Origin: Dendrophyllia cribrosa
Taxonomy: Eukaryota; Cnidaria; Anthozoa; Scleractinia; Dendrophylliidae
Length of the DNA stretch: 64,000 bases
Direction: 5' to 3'
NCBI GenBank assembly: GCA_024195265.1
Contig: JAJLRJ010000013.1
Span: 14,564,822-14,628,821 of the forward strand
Position numbers and translations under genes: made by a program. This document shows positions 10,119 through 23,000 of this stretch, piece after piece; positions within the stretch are counted from its first letter, which is position 1, and each line of letters starts with the position of its first letter. Below the pieces are notes generated by a model. The model was given only the letters and a program-made list of their open reading frames with translations. It did no database searches and was not told the origin of the DNA.

Positions 10119-10279
10119 GTAGTAATAGACGTTGGGGCGTTCGGGATCACCAAAAATAAGCCCCCAAAGGCCCGAATTACCCACCCCACGGATGAATGCA
10201 ATGAATCCGTGGGGTGGGTAATTCGGGCCTTTGGGGGCTTATTTTTGGCGACCCCAAACCCCCAACGTCTATTACTACT
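10119..10279. repeat. Terminal palindrome of Polinton copy 2
   Basis: Near-perfect 161-bp inverted repeat with an 11-base loop GAATGCAATGA. The inner 36 bp of the stem pair perfectly. The outer arms have small mismatches, as in copy 1. Confidence 0.9.
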
Positions 10280-10907
10280 AAGCCTGTCCGCAGGCTAAAT
10301 AAAGACTAGTTCCTCGTATAACAGCAGCGGTAACCTCACGTTTAGCATGAAAATACTCGAAAATAAAAAATGTCACGATACATAACTATTTAAAGTACTT
10401 ATTTAGCGGATACTGGTCATTTCACTAGTAGAGTACTTTTGAGTGGTCAGAATTTAGTGCTCAACTAATACAACGTTTAGACACGAAAAGACGGGAAAAT
10501 AACAAATTATACACTATTCAGAGCAATATGGATTTTCATAATTACTTTGGTTTTGCTTTGCTACGCTTTGTGATTGGATAAAACCAAAACCGTGACTTGT
10601 CTGCACGTGTTTTCCCGCGTTTGGCGTCGGTGACAGTTAATTGCTTCGTGTTCTGATTGGTTCATTCGATTGTCTGCCTCAGTTATGTTTGGCCAGAGTA
10701 ATTACTATGGCTTTAGTTTAATGACACTGAATTGAAAACTGCTCTAAAAAGATGACTAGTTAGTCCAGACTGACTGGTTCAACTTACCACACAGGACTGA
10801 TTAGATCGGTTGATCAGACAGCCATCACCAGTCTGGCTCAGACTAGACCAGAACTGATATAAAATGAATCATAAATCAGCTCTATGGTTAACAAAAATCA
10901 TGCTCAC
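10280..10907. other. Intron/flank of host gene A with dispersed repeat
   Basis: No gene. Positions 10,583-10,748 match 62,921-63,084, a dispersed repeat ending in GAAAAC(T/C)GCTCTAA. Confidence 0.5.
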
Positions 10908-11026
10908 TAAATTGGCCACTCTCTCATCCCCAGCCCATCGTCTGATGTGTGGTCCAAACGCCGCATCTGCCAGAATGCCGCAAAACACTTCTACCATCAC
11001 AGCTAAACCGTACCCTTTGAACCCAC
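10908..11026 (-). CDS. Gene A exon 9
   Basis: Encodes [19 protein letters not shown] and an RRW segment typical of Ldh_2. Acceptor TTATTTAG, donor GTGAGC. Confidence 0.85.
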
Positions 11027-14000
11027 CTAAATAATAGTAAACAGAACAGTACAAAGTTAATCATCTCTGATATTAAAAAAAGAGAACAGTTAGACCGACC
11101 AAGTGCGCTGTTGAGCTCGAGTAATTTAGTAAGCAAATGAATGGGGTTAGTTTCTAGAGAAACTGTGGTGCTGCGTCGGTGGGGGGATGAAACACGAGAA
11201 TTTAGTTTTATCGACTGAGTCGATAAGGTAAATTGACCACCGTAAAAAGATTCAAGTAGCTGACGTTTCGAGCGCTAGCCCTTCGTCGGAGCGAATCAAG
11301 GAATTGTGGGTAGTGTGTGGTTTTATATAGTAAGCGGTGGAGCTACGCCATTGGTGGAAATTTGGTGACGTGAAAAACAAATGTAAATTAGTTGAATGAA
11401 AGCGTTCGTTGATTCCGTGGGGTTGAAGAGTGCCGATTTGAAAGATGATTTTTGTTCTAGGTTTTTACGGCTTTCTGTGTTACCCTGGTGTAGGGAAAGG
11501 CCGCAGATTGTCATGTGTTGTTTAGAATGGTTAGTAAGATTAAAATGGCGCGCGACTGGTTTGGGTGCGTCTTTGTCATTTTTTTCAACGTCTCGGAGAT
11601 GTTCACGAAAACGGTCGCCCAGTCTCCTCCCTGTTTCGCCAATGTATATCTTTTTGCAAAAAGTACATGTTATGCAGTAGATAACATTTACGGAGGTGCA
11701 TGTAAAACGATCAGTGATTTTAATAGATCGTTTAGGTCCTGTTATTTTGTCAGCGTTGTGAATGAAAGGACAAGTGTTACATCGTGTGCGTGTGCATTTA
11801 AAAGTTCCCGGTTCATCGTCAGATTTCTGCGTGCTCGTAACTAGAAAGTTGCCTATGTAATTGTCACGTTTGAATGAAATTAGTGGGGTTGTGAAACAAT
11901 TCTGCCAGTTTCGGGGAAAGTGAGGGTGAATGGAATTCTCTCGTTCTCTTCCTTCTGTGGCGTTTGTAGTGCTGATTGTTTGTCGATCTGTTGTGCACGT
12001 TTCCCACAGTTATCTGTTACATTCATCCTCACATCCATCGCACGTTAAAAACGCCTCACATCCATCGCACGTTAAAAACGCCATTCCGTATTCTCAATTT
12101 CTCAGACTTCGACGTCTATGAAGTGATGACTCTGATTTTTCCAACAAGTCAGAAGAAATGTGCCAGTTTTTCAAGAAACGTGGGTACCCTGACTCTGTTG
12201 TTAACACGGGCCAACAACGTGCACAACAGATCGACAGACAATCGGCACTACAAACGCCACAGAAGGAAGAGAACGAGAGAATTCCATTCACCCTCACTTT
12301 CCCCCCACACAACAACACAGTCAAAAGCATCATTTTAAAAAAATTCAAATTACTCCAAAACGACCCCGAAACTGGCAGAATTTTTCACAACCCCCACTAA
12401 TTTCATTCAAACGTGACAAAAACATAGGCAACTTTCTAGTTACGAGCGCGCTGAAATCTGACGATGAACCGGGAACTTTTAAATGCACACGCACACGATG
12501 TAACACTTGTCCTTTCATTCACAACGCTGACAAAATAACAGGACCTAAACGATCTATTAAAATCACTGATCGTTTTACATGCACCTCCGTAAATGTTATC
12601 TACTGCATAACATGTACTCTTTGCAAAAAGATATACATTGGCGAAACAGGGAGGAGACTGGGCGACCGTTTTCGTGAACATCTCCGAGACGTTGAAAAAA
12701 TGACAAAGACGCATCCAAACCAGTCGCGCGCCATTTTAATCTTACTAACCATTCTAAACAACACATGACAATCTGCGGCATTTCCCTACACCAGGGTAAC
12801 ACAGAAAGCCGTAAAAACCTAGAACAAAAAATCATCTTTCAAATCGGCACTCTCAAACCCCACGGAATCAACGAACGCTTTTCATTCAACTAATTTACAT
12901 TTGTTTTTCACGTCACCAAATTTCCACCAATAGCGTAGCTCCACCGCTTACTATATAAAACCACACACTACCCACAATTCCTTGATTCGCTCCGACGAAG
13001 GGCTAGCGCTCAAAACGTCAGCTACTTGAATCTTTTTACGGTGGTCAATTTACCTTATCGACTCAGTCGATAAAACTAAATTCTCGCAATTTAGTAAGCA
13101 CGCAGGAATTAAAAATAAAACAGGAAAGAAGTGCTTAGAGAAGCACGAGCCGCACGCAGTCCGTACAGTGTAGCTAGTCCGTACAGTCCGCACAGGATCC
13201 GTACAGTGTAGCTACAGTCCGTACAGTCCGTACAGTCCGTACAGTCCGTACAGTGCAACTACAGTACGTGCAGTCCGTACAGTGTAGCTAAAGTCCGTAC
13301 AGGGTCCGTACAGTGTAGCTACAGTCCGTACAGTGTAGCTACAGTCCATACAGTCCTTACAGTGTAGCTACAGTCTGTACAGGGTCCGTACAGTGTAGCT
13401 ACAGTCCATACAGTCCATACAGTGTAGCTACAGTCTGTACAGGGTCCGTACAGTGCAGCTACAGTCCGTACAGTCCGTACAATGTAGCTACAATTCGTAC
13501 AGTCCTTATAGTGTAGCTACAGTCTGTACAGGGTCCGTACAGTGTAGCTACAGTCCGTACAATGTAGCTACAGTCCGTACAGTTCTTATAGTGTAGCTAC
13601 AGTCTGTACAGGGTCCGTACAGTGTAGCTACAGTACGTACAGTGTAGCTACAGTCCGTACAGTGTAGCTACAGTCTGTACAGGGTCCGTACAGTGTAGCT
13701 ACAGTCCATACAGTCCTTACAGTGTAGCTACAGTCTGTACAGTCCGTACAGTGTAGCTACAGTCTGTACAGGGTCCGTACAGTGTAGCTACAGTCCATAC
13801 AGTCCTTACAGTGCAGCTACAGTCCGTACAGTCCGTACAGTGTAGCTACAGTCCGTACAGTCCGTACAGTGTAGCTACGGTCCGTACAGTCCTTATAGTC
13901 TAGCTACAGTCTGTACAGGGTCCGTACAGTGTAGCTACAGTCCGTACAGTCCTTATAGTCTAGCTACAGTCTGTACAGGGTCCGTACAGTGTAGCTATAG

Positions 14001-17000
14001 TCCGTACAGTCCGTATAGTGTAGCTACAGTCCGTACAGTCCTTATAGTCTAGCTACAGTCCGTACAGTGTAGCTACAGTCCGTACAGTGTAGCTACAGTC
14101 TGTACAGGGTCCGTACAGTGTAGCTACAGTCCATACAGTCCTTACAGTGTAGCTACAGTCCATACAGTCCTTACAGTGTAGCTACAGTCCATACAGTCCT
14201 TACAGTGTAGCTACAGTCCGTACAGTGTAGCTACAGTCCGTACAGTGTAGCTACAGTCTGTACAGGGTTCGTACAGTGTAGCTACAGTCCGTACAGTGTA
14301 GCTACAGTCCGTACAGTGTAGCTACAGTCTGTACAGGGTCCGTACAGTGTAGCTACAGTCCGTACAGTGTAGCTACAGTCCGTACAGTCCGTACAGTGTA
14401 GCTACAGTCTGTACAGGGTCCGTACAGTGTAGCTACAGTCCGTACAGTCCGTACAATGTAGCTACAGTCTGCACAGGGTCCGTACAGTGTAGCTACAGTC
14501 TGTACAGTGTAGCTACAGTCCGTACAGTGTAGCTACAGTCCGTACAGTGTAGCTACAGTCCGTACAGTGTAGCTACAGTCTGTACAGGGTCCGTACAGTG
14601 TAGCTACAGTCCGTACAGTGTAGCTACAGTCCGTACAGTCCGTACAGTGTAGCTACAGTCTGTACAGGGTCCGTACAGTGTAGCTACAGTCCGTGCAGTG
14701 TAGCTACAGTCCGTACAGTGTAGCTACAGTCCGTACAGTTCGTACAGTGTAGCTACAGTCTGTACAGGGTCCGTACAGTGTAGCTACAGTCCGTACAGTG
14801 TAGCTACAGTCCGTACAGTCCGTACAATGTAGCTACAGTCCGTACACGGTCCGTACAGTGTAGCTACAGTCTGCACAAGGTCCGTACAGTGTAGCTACAG
14901 TCCGTACAGTCCGTACAATGTAGCTACAGTCCGTACAGGGTCCGTACAGTGTAGCTACAATCTGCACAGGGTCCGTACAGTGTAGCTACAGTCCGTACAG
15001 TGTAGCTACAGTCCGTACAGTGTAGGTACAGTCTGTACAGGGTCCGTACAGTGTAGCTACAGTCCATATAGTCCTTACAGTGTTGCTACAGTCCATACAG
15101 TCTTTACAGTGTAGCTACAGTCTGTACAGGGTCCGTACAGTGTAGCTACAGTCCGTACAGTCCGTACAGTGTAGCTACAGTCCGTACAGTCCGTACAATG
15201 TAGCTACAGTCCGTACAGTGTAGCTACAGTCCGTACAGTCCGTACAATGTAGCTACAGTCCGTACAGTCCGTACAGTGTAGCTACAGTCCGTACAGTGGA
15301 GCTACAGTCCGTACAGTCCTTATAGTCTAGCTACAGTCCGTATAGTGTAGCTACAGTCCGTACAATGTAGCTACAGTCCGTACAGTCCGTACAGTGTAGC
15401 TACAGTCTGTACAGTGTAGCTACAGTCCGTACAGTGTAGCTACAGTCCGTACAGTGTAGCTACAGTCCGTACAGTGTAGCTACAGTCCGTACAGTCCTTA
15501 TAGTCTAGCTACAGTCCGTACAGTCCGTATAGTGTAGCTACAGTCCGTACAATGTAGCTACAGTCCGTACAGTGTAGCTACAGTCTGTACAGTCCGTACA
15601 GTGTAGCTACAGTCCGTACAGTGTAGCTACAGTCCGTACAGTCCGTACAGTGTAGCTACAGTCCGTACAGTCCGTACAGTCCGTACAGTGTAGCTACAGT
15701 CCGTACAGTCCGTACAATGTAGCTACGGTCCGTACAGTCCGTACAGTGTAGCTACGGTCCGTATAGTGTAGCTACAGTCCTTATAGTCTAGCTACAGTCT
15801 GTACAGGGTCCGTACAGTGTAGCTACAGTCCGTACAGGGTCCATACAGTGTAGCTACATATTCCATACATTCTAACAGGCCGGGTCCGTACAGTGTAGCT
15901 ACAGTCCGTACATGGTCCATATAATGTAGCTACATATTCCATGTCCAACAGGGTCCGTACAGTCCGTTCCATGTCTTACTTGTGATTTCCATTCCACCAA
16001 GCGGAAGTTGCCCTCCACCAGATAACACTTTCTCAGGGTTGATAGTTTCCTTTAAAACAAAACAAGGAGTTCAAAATTTCAAATGAGCTTCATGATCAGT
16101 TCATCGAACTGTTGCTGGGTTATTCATGCAAATATGATTTTATTAACTGAGTCGATAAGATAAATTGACCACCGTAGAAAGATAAAAAAGCTGACGTTTT
16201 GAGCGCTAGCTCTCCGGATCGTTAGAGCTTGGGGTATTGTTTGGTAATTCCTACCCTCTATTAGTTCAATATGCATGAGCTCGAAGTTATCTGGCTCGTA
16301 ATTCCCGGCCTGACTTAAACACAAACGAAATCTAGGTGAAGGAATTTCTGACTTTTGTTATTCACCATCTCTTCCATGTCTTAGCTATAAATAAATAAAC
16401 TATAACAAAACAGTTCAATACACAAAACATCATTCCTCACCATGCCTTTTGAATCCACTCCCCAGCCACAAGGTATTTCTTCTCCTTTCCTTTTTGCCAT
16501 TTCTATCTAAAACAATATACAGGACATGTGATTACAATGGCAAGTAGAAGCACAGGGTTCTAGTTAAGTGGTTATTAGCTTCACAGACTTTGATAAGATC
16601 GGGAGATTAAGATCAGAAATCAGTGTTCAAATCCCAGCTGGCATGCTGTAAGTATATTTGAATGCACAGAAGTCTCCAAGTACACCTTTTGCCATTCATT
16701 ACCGCAAAATATACAATCATTTTAGCCAAACTTATGAACATATGCGCCAATATACGTTCATTCAAGTGAATGTTCAGTCATTTGAACTAAAACAACATTC
16801 ATTAACGATTTTTACATAATCAGGTGCATTCAATTGCATTTTTCGGACAATCATTAGCGCGAAAAGACATTCACGGATGTGAAATATATTTTCATTTGCG
16901 CGTTGATGCATTTCAATAACATCAACGCGAAATCAATTGCACGATTGGTCAATCAATAACGTGGATGTGATATTCATTAACATTTTTATTACAACTAGTG

Positions 17001-20000
17001 CAAACAATAGCATTTATAGACAATCATTTGAGTGCTCCTTACAAACGTTACCGCGTCCGTACAAACATTTGCACGTTCATGACATTCAATTGCTAAAAAT
17101 CTATTTTCAATCACAAAAAAAGCTTTTTCATCGGAATTTCCACATAGTTTCGTTGTACGAATTCTTGACAGGACAACTGCTGAGTGAAAGATGAGCCCAT
17201 TTATGGGCGAAATCGTCATTGTGACGGTAAGATTTCGACAACGCTGCCCGCACACTTGCCTGTAAGCCCTTTCTCCCAGCCTCGCTCTCCCGTGTCGTCT
17301 ATAAAAATGCAATGGTTTACACTACGCCATGCGCCATAAACCAGGTAGTGTAATCTACCCGTTTCTGCAGTATGTCTGGTCTGTTTCGTTCGGCGGGGAG
17401 TGGTCTGACAAGCTTCACTCGGTACAATATCCCGTCCAGCATCCTCGCCACCGTCCGATCGTGGACCTCAGGTTTGCCAGGGAGACGCGCTCGGAGCTGT
17501 CTATTGATTTGCTCGAGAGTAAATTTAAGGCGAGAAAATGGTTGGATAACCTCCTGTTAAGAATTCGTACAACGAAACTATGTGAAAATTCCGATGAAAA
17601 AGCTTTTTTGTGATTGAAAATAGATTTTTGGCAATTGAATGTCACGAACGTGCAAATTTTTGTACGGACGCGGTAACGTTTGTAAGGAGCACTCAAATGA
17701 TTGTCTATAAATGCTATTGTTTGCACTAGTTGTAATAAAAATGTTGATGAATATCACATCCACGTTATTGATTGACCAATCGTGCAATTGATTTCGCGTT
17801 GATGTTATTGAAATGCATCAACGCGCAAATGATGTCTTTTCGCGCTAATGATTGTCCGAAAAATGCAATTGAATGCACTTGATTATGTAAAAATCGTTAA
17901 TGAATGTTGTTTTAGTTCAAATGACTGAACATTCACTTGAATGAACGTATATTGGCGCATATGTTCATAAGTTTGGCTAAAATGATTGTATATTTTGCGG
18001 TAATGAATGGCAAAAGGTGTAAAGGAATTGGGATGCACAGGATGAATAGAATCCTTCAATACCTCTGCAGTTACAGAAGCTTGAAATAGAAGGGACTTAA
18101 ACAATTCTTGTTATTTTAAAATGTCTCGATATAAAACACTGTTATACGACCTTACACATACATTTTATCCCACACGCTCACCTTGCCGAGAGCAACAGAA
18201 CTTGTTGCCATGTCAAGAACAAAGCTGTCACCATCTTTCCCTGGGGCAGCCACTGATATAGGGTTAGTACCTACGGTAACCTGATGGATAAACAATCTCC
18301 TCTCATGACTTTAATAAATTATTACAAGCTCTAGTTTGCGAACAACTGTGGCATTTTGAATCAAAACATCCTCGCTGTTACATGTAGTTGTACCAAAAGC
18401 GCATTTTTTAACTCCTAAAGGTATGATGAGCATGCCTGTTACTTTTCCATGGAAACCCTGGGCGTTTGGGATTTTGGTCAAACCCCTAACTGAAACTCTA
18501 ACATTGAAAAACTTTTGATCGGGACATTAAAAAAAAGCATTATTGAAAAAGTGTCTTTGTGCATGAGAGATCAATTGAATCAGAAAGGTCTGTTTCACAA
18601 ACGAAACATGAAATATTTCTCTGTGAAAACACTTTTGCGAAAGAAGAAACGTTTAGAATCATAACACTAAATACAAAACTTAAAAGCTTACAAGCTCACT
18701 TTTCCATTTCCAAAACCAGCTACTTCCTCATATCCCGAGTTTTCTATAATGTAACATTTATTCCATTTTGAATACAAGAAAGAAAGTAAGACATCCAATG
18801 ACTGTAAAAATACAATACGATCAAACCTCGCATGCTCTTGTTGGTACCACCAGTGGTGAGGTGTTGGTCAAACTCATTCCCTAAACAAAAGAATAAAGGC
18901 ACAGAGAGATGAGAAATCTCTGAGATAATATTTTGTATAACGAATGGCATTATTGCACATTATAATTTATGTCGGTGAGATCAGTTATGACAGTCTGTAA
19001 GATATCTACCAAAAAAATGGAATAGTAGTGACAAACATATTATTTACTTACAATAAGCCCTTGTTCCACAGCTTTTATGGTGTACCAGCCAGCAATACCA
19101 TAATGATTTGAGCCTACATGTAACAATAAAGTATGATAATTATACATTTAATTTATTTTTAATAATTTTTCTCAATAATGGGTCAGCTACAGTAGCATCT
19201 TTAATACGTTTCTATAACTTTATGTTCTGCAAGATAAATATATTAAATATTATAAAATTTTCTACTTTCAAACAAAAATTATTCTTATTACAGTCTACTA
19301 TTTATACATATTAAACAATGAATAATAGTGTATAGTGCTCAGGGCTGTTACTCTTTAATTAACAAGCTTTGAGGTACACTGTGAAGGAAAGACTTAAAGC
19401 AGGCAATTAAACTCAAGATCTCCTCCCATGTTTATATTATCCTTCAGTCATTCTCGCACTTTAAGTTGCTGGTCATCTTCACTGCAGTTCCCGACCCAAC
19501 AGCCATTATATTTGGCAGCTACTAACTGATGACAGCCTTGATTGATAGCCTGGCTCTTATAAGAGAGAAGCTAAATGGTTTGCGTGGGTTGGTCGTGGGT
19601 CTTGCATTGTGCGTTGTGGGTTGTGCATCATGGGTTTTTGCTAAAAAAGTTGATAAGAAAGAAATTTATGCTTATAGATGACAGGCACTTATTAATTTTT
19701 TTTGCAGAGTTCCGTATTATGTTCATCCAACAGTTGTTGTCTTATCTTACTTTCAACTCGCAGTTTAAGGATAAAACAAGATATAACGGTCCACAGCTTA
19801 ATCGAGTGAAAAACAATTTATCCACAATCGACTTTTGCCAGACATCCAAAAACGAGCCTGCTCAGGCCTTTAAATATCAATGTTATATCAATGTCGTCAA
19901 AAGTGTTAGTAAACATTAGATAAATGGAATAATTGCAAAACCGTTGCAATTTTAATCACAGTATCTTGAATTTCTTAAACCCCGCAAAAATGTTACAACA

Positions 20001-23000
20001 TAAGGTTCCTTCTGTGTACCAGGGGCATAGCTAAGAAAAAACTTAGCAGGCTTATTAACAAGCCCAGGTGGTTTTTTGGCTTGTGCACCTTCAAAATCAC
20101 CCCAAGTCTTTGTTTTCTTGACTGGTGAAATTTCAGCCAGTGGTAAGTTCTCTTTCAGCTGGTGAAATTAGCCGGTTGCCGGCTCTTAGCTACACCATTG
20201 CTGTACCTCCATATCCACAAATAAATTCCCTCCTGATTACCTCTTCCATTTCCTTAAAACTGACAGTAACAGGGAAGTAAGATCCTAAGCAAAACTTTCA
20301 ATGCCCGATAAAACATATGTGGCAGTGTCACTTTGCCTATTTTTGAAGAGAATTTTTAGGTCATTTTTATTGCGCTTTTCAATAACACGTGGAATCTGAA
20401 ATTCAAATCACCAGCAACGGTTGCGTTTTACACTGCCGTCAATCATCTTAGCTTACCTCTCAGGAAACAGATCTTCACTATGATTGGTAGATTTCGATCC
20501 ATTTTGTTTGTTTCTTTTTTACATGGTTCGTTGGCTTTCATATTAATTATGATTGACGGCAGGGAATAACGCAACCATTTGTGGAGATTTGAATTTCAAA
20601 TTCCGCATGTTATTGAAAGGTGCAGTAAAGGTATTTTCATGTATTTTTCCAAGTCAGTTTTCAGAACTTTAGTTTTATTTTACCATTCTCATAGCATGAC
20701 TTCTTATACAATATGTTGCAGACGTGAGCAGATCTAGAAATTTCTGTTTTTATTTAATAGCATTGCATGGGAGGTTAAATCACGCAATGGTTGAAATTAC
20801 ATTACTCATCTTTTAGATATGCGTAGGTTTGCTATTTTTTTTGTAGGATTGGCTCTCGTGTGTGTAGGTGTACTAGTCGTAATTTACGTAGTCGGGCGTT
20901 GATAAATCACTGTTATCAAGATGTGTTGTAATCGTTTTGTAATCATGACTCATTTCCTGTCACATAAGCAAATGTGTTTATTATAAATACAAGTAGTTTT
21001 AGTTCGGTTTCTTTGAGTTAGCGTGGAGCTCAGCTCCCCAGAGGGGCTTAACCTCTGGTAAGTTGTAGAATGTAACTCATTCCCATCTTTTTGTTTTGCT
21101 TTTTTTTTCTTTATACATTTTTTGTTAAATTTCTTTTAGTTTTTATCTCGTGTACATGTATATGTTAGATTCGTTTTGTACTTAGTTTTGTGATTGAAAT
21201 AAACGTTCATATAAGTCTGGACACTCCTTGCATCCAAAGAATTCATTCAGTCGTGTTGCCTTCATGTGGCATTCGACCGTTGTGGGGTCCGACCGCTCGC
21301 GCCATCCGGTTACACATAATATCGACAAAGTTGTTTTGCAAGCTCTTGTCGTTGGTTTGCGAAGAGATTGATAATAAATCGGCTCCAGAAAATGGCCACA
21401 ATTGGTAAGCGTTAAATGAGATAGACTTAGACTATAATTTGACGGAGGCCCAACTTGACCACATGGTTGATGAAACCTGTCGGTCTTTCATATCAACTAA
21501 AATGTTGTGAACCAAAACAACAAGAATGATGTTAATTAACAATGTAAATAAACAACTTCAGATGAAGGCAAAAGGACTTTCGAGCCATTTTCACTGCCAG
21601 ATATACATGTACAGTGTATTGACTTAATTTCTTAAAAAAAAATTCGAATTTGGCCTTTGCCAGAGGGCCTTTGAAAGCAGCATAAAAAAGATGTATATGC
21701 TGCCAGTTGTTAATATTAATCCACGATCACGCACGACCCATAGTGCATGACCCATGGTGCATGACCCATGACCCACGATGCACAACCAATGATGCACAAC
21801 CCACCCACCCATGCCATTTAAACAATCTCCTGTTATAATAGCCACTAGCGGATCCAGACTGTCTTAAATGGTAGCCAGGAGCCTGGATTGAAATGTTACT
21901 TCTTGAATGAAAAAAATACATACACATTTTCAGGCCCTATGGGACTAATAAAGAAAGAACCATGAACAATCCTGGAAAGGATTTTGCAAGTTCTATGTAG
22001 ATGTAGAGAGTCAGATATTCACCAAATGTTAGTCATACCTTCAACTTTTTCCTGTTCCATGTGGCCTATATAACTTTTATGTTACTGATATTCATGGTAA
22101 CTATATAAGTCAAACTACGGAATTAATGTTCAGAATTAATCCAGCAGAATCCAACAGACTGTTGACACTTGTGAGTTCAAGTGAGTCTAAACTGGAAGAT
22201 TAATATGCAAGAAGCAATAAAAATGGAGTGTTAATTACCTCTACAGACTACCCAGCCAACTCCAGTGTCTTTTGCTTTCTTCATGGCTAACTCATTGCAG
22301 AAGTTTCCAACAACCTATTTAGAAATAAGTCCCACATTAAATTTATTTGCATATATCATATAATTACTGGAAACTGCAACATAATTACATCAGTTCAATA
22401 AAAACATATTCAAGACCTATCAGAAGATATTTCCTGGGACCATTGACTGCTTAAGCTGTCCCTTTACAGTCAGTACAGCTGGTGAGTTAATCACGAAAAG
22501 AAACTCAGCGAGAATGGAGCAGGCGAGCAAGCCGAGGGGAAACTCTTCCCCAGCACCCCCTTGGCTCGCATTACTTTTGCTTACTCAGTGGATTGCTGAT
22601 GGCATGATTTGCTTACCCGGCAGCTTGACTATCCAGTAAGGGACTGCTAGCTGTCTACTGGACCCCATATGGCAAAGGGTCGAGTCATATTGTATTTTCA
22701 CAGTTTTATGATCTCTAATAATAGCACTTACTGGTCCAAGCAGATTGTTTCCCTCCACTAGAGCTGCAGCGCTGGTCTCATTAATTATTTCAGGTTTTCC
22801 TTCCAGAACTGTTGTACCAACCTCAATATCATGAACATACATTTCTAAAATCACCAATTGAAAGAAAGAGAAGTATTTTTAATTAATATGCCACAGTTGG
22901 TGTTTGTTGCATGGACAGTCTATTTTCTCTGGACTGACAAATGACTTGCTAAAAGAAAGTCAGTTATTTTCAGACTTGAAGTAACTCAAATATGCATAAT

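Larger units (their letters stand above)
4078..10279 (+). mobile_element. Polinton/Maverick copy 2, left part missing
   Basis: This 6.2-kb stretch matches the right third of the complete Polinton at 39,000-56,031 in gene content and mostly in order. Homology starts abruptly inside the gene matching 49.6-51.4 kb and runs through the capsid-associated genes, the zinc-ribbon gene and the YqaJ nuclease to a terminal palindrome ending CGTCTATTACTACT at 10,279. PolB, integrase, ATPase and major capsid genes are absent. The left break makes a target duplication undetectable. It is a different lineage from copy 1: it has one gene duplicated, the zinc-finger gene in another place, and an extra repeat array. 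Confidence 0.85.
19114..22238. other. Gene A intron
   Basis: No gene. It holds an inverted-repeat MITE (20,370-20,624), a possible LTR relic (20,930-21,260) and GGTTGTGCATCATGGG-like simple repeats near 19,590 and 21,720-21,800. Confidence 0.5.

Noticed and set aside
9736..10298. Plus-strand frames over the end of Polinton copy 2
   Set aside because: They run through promoters and the terminal palindrome and oppose the supported minus-strand genes.
13157..15970. Repeat array as a CRISPR-like locus
   Set aside because: Units are contiguous without unique spacers, and the host is an animal.
17329..17613. 94-codon frame in the foldback element
   Set aside because: It spans the unique centre and one arm and has no recognisable motif.
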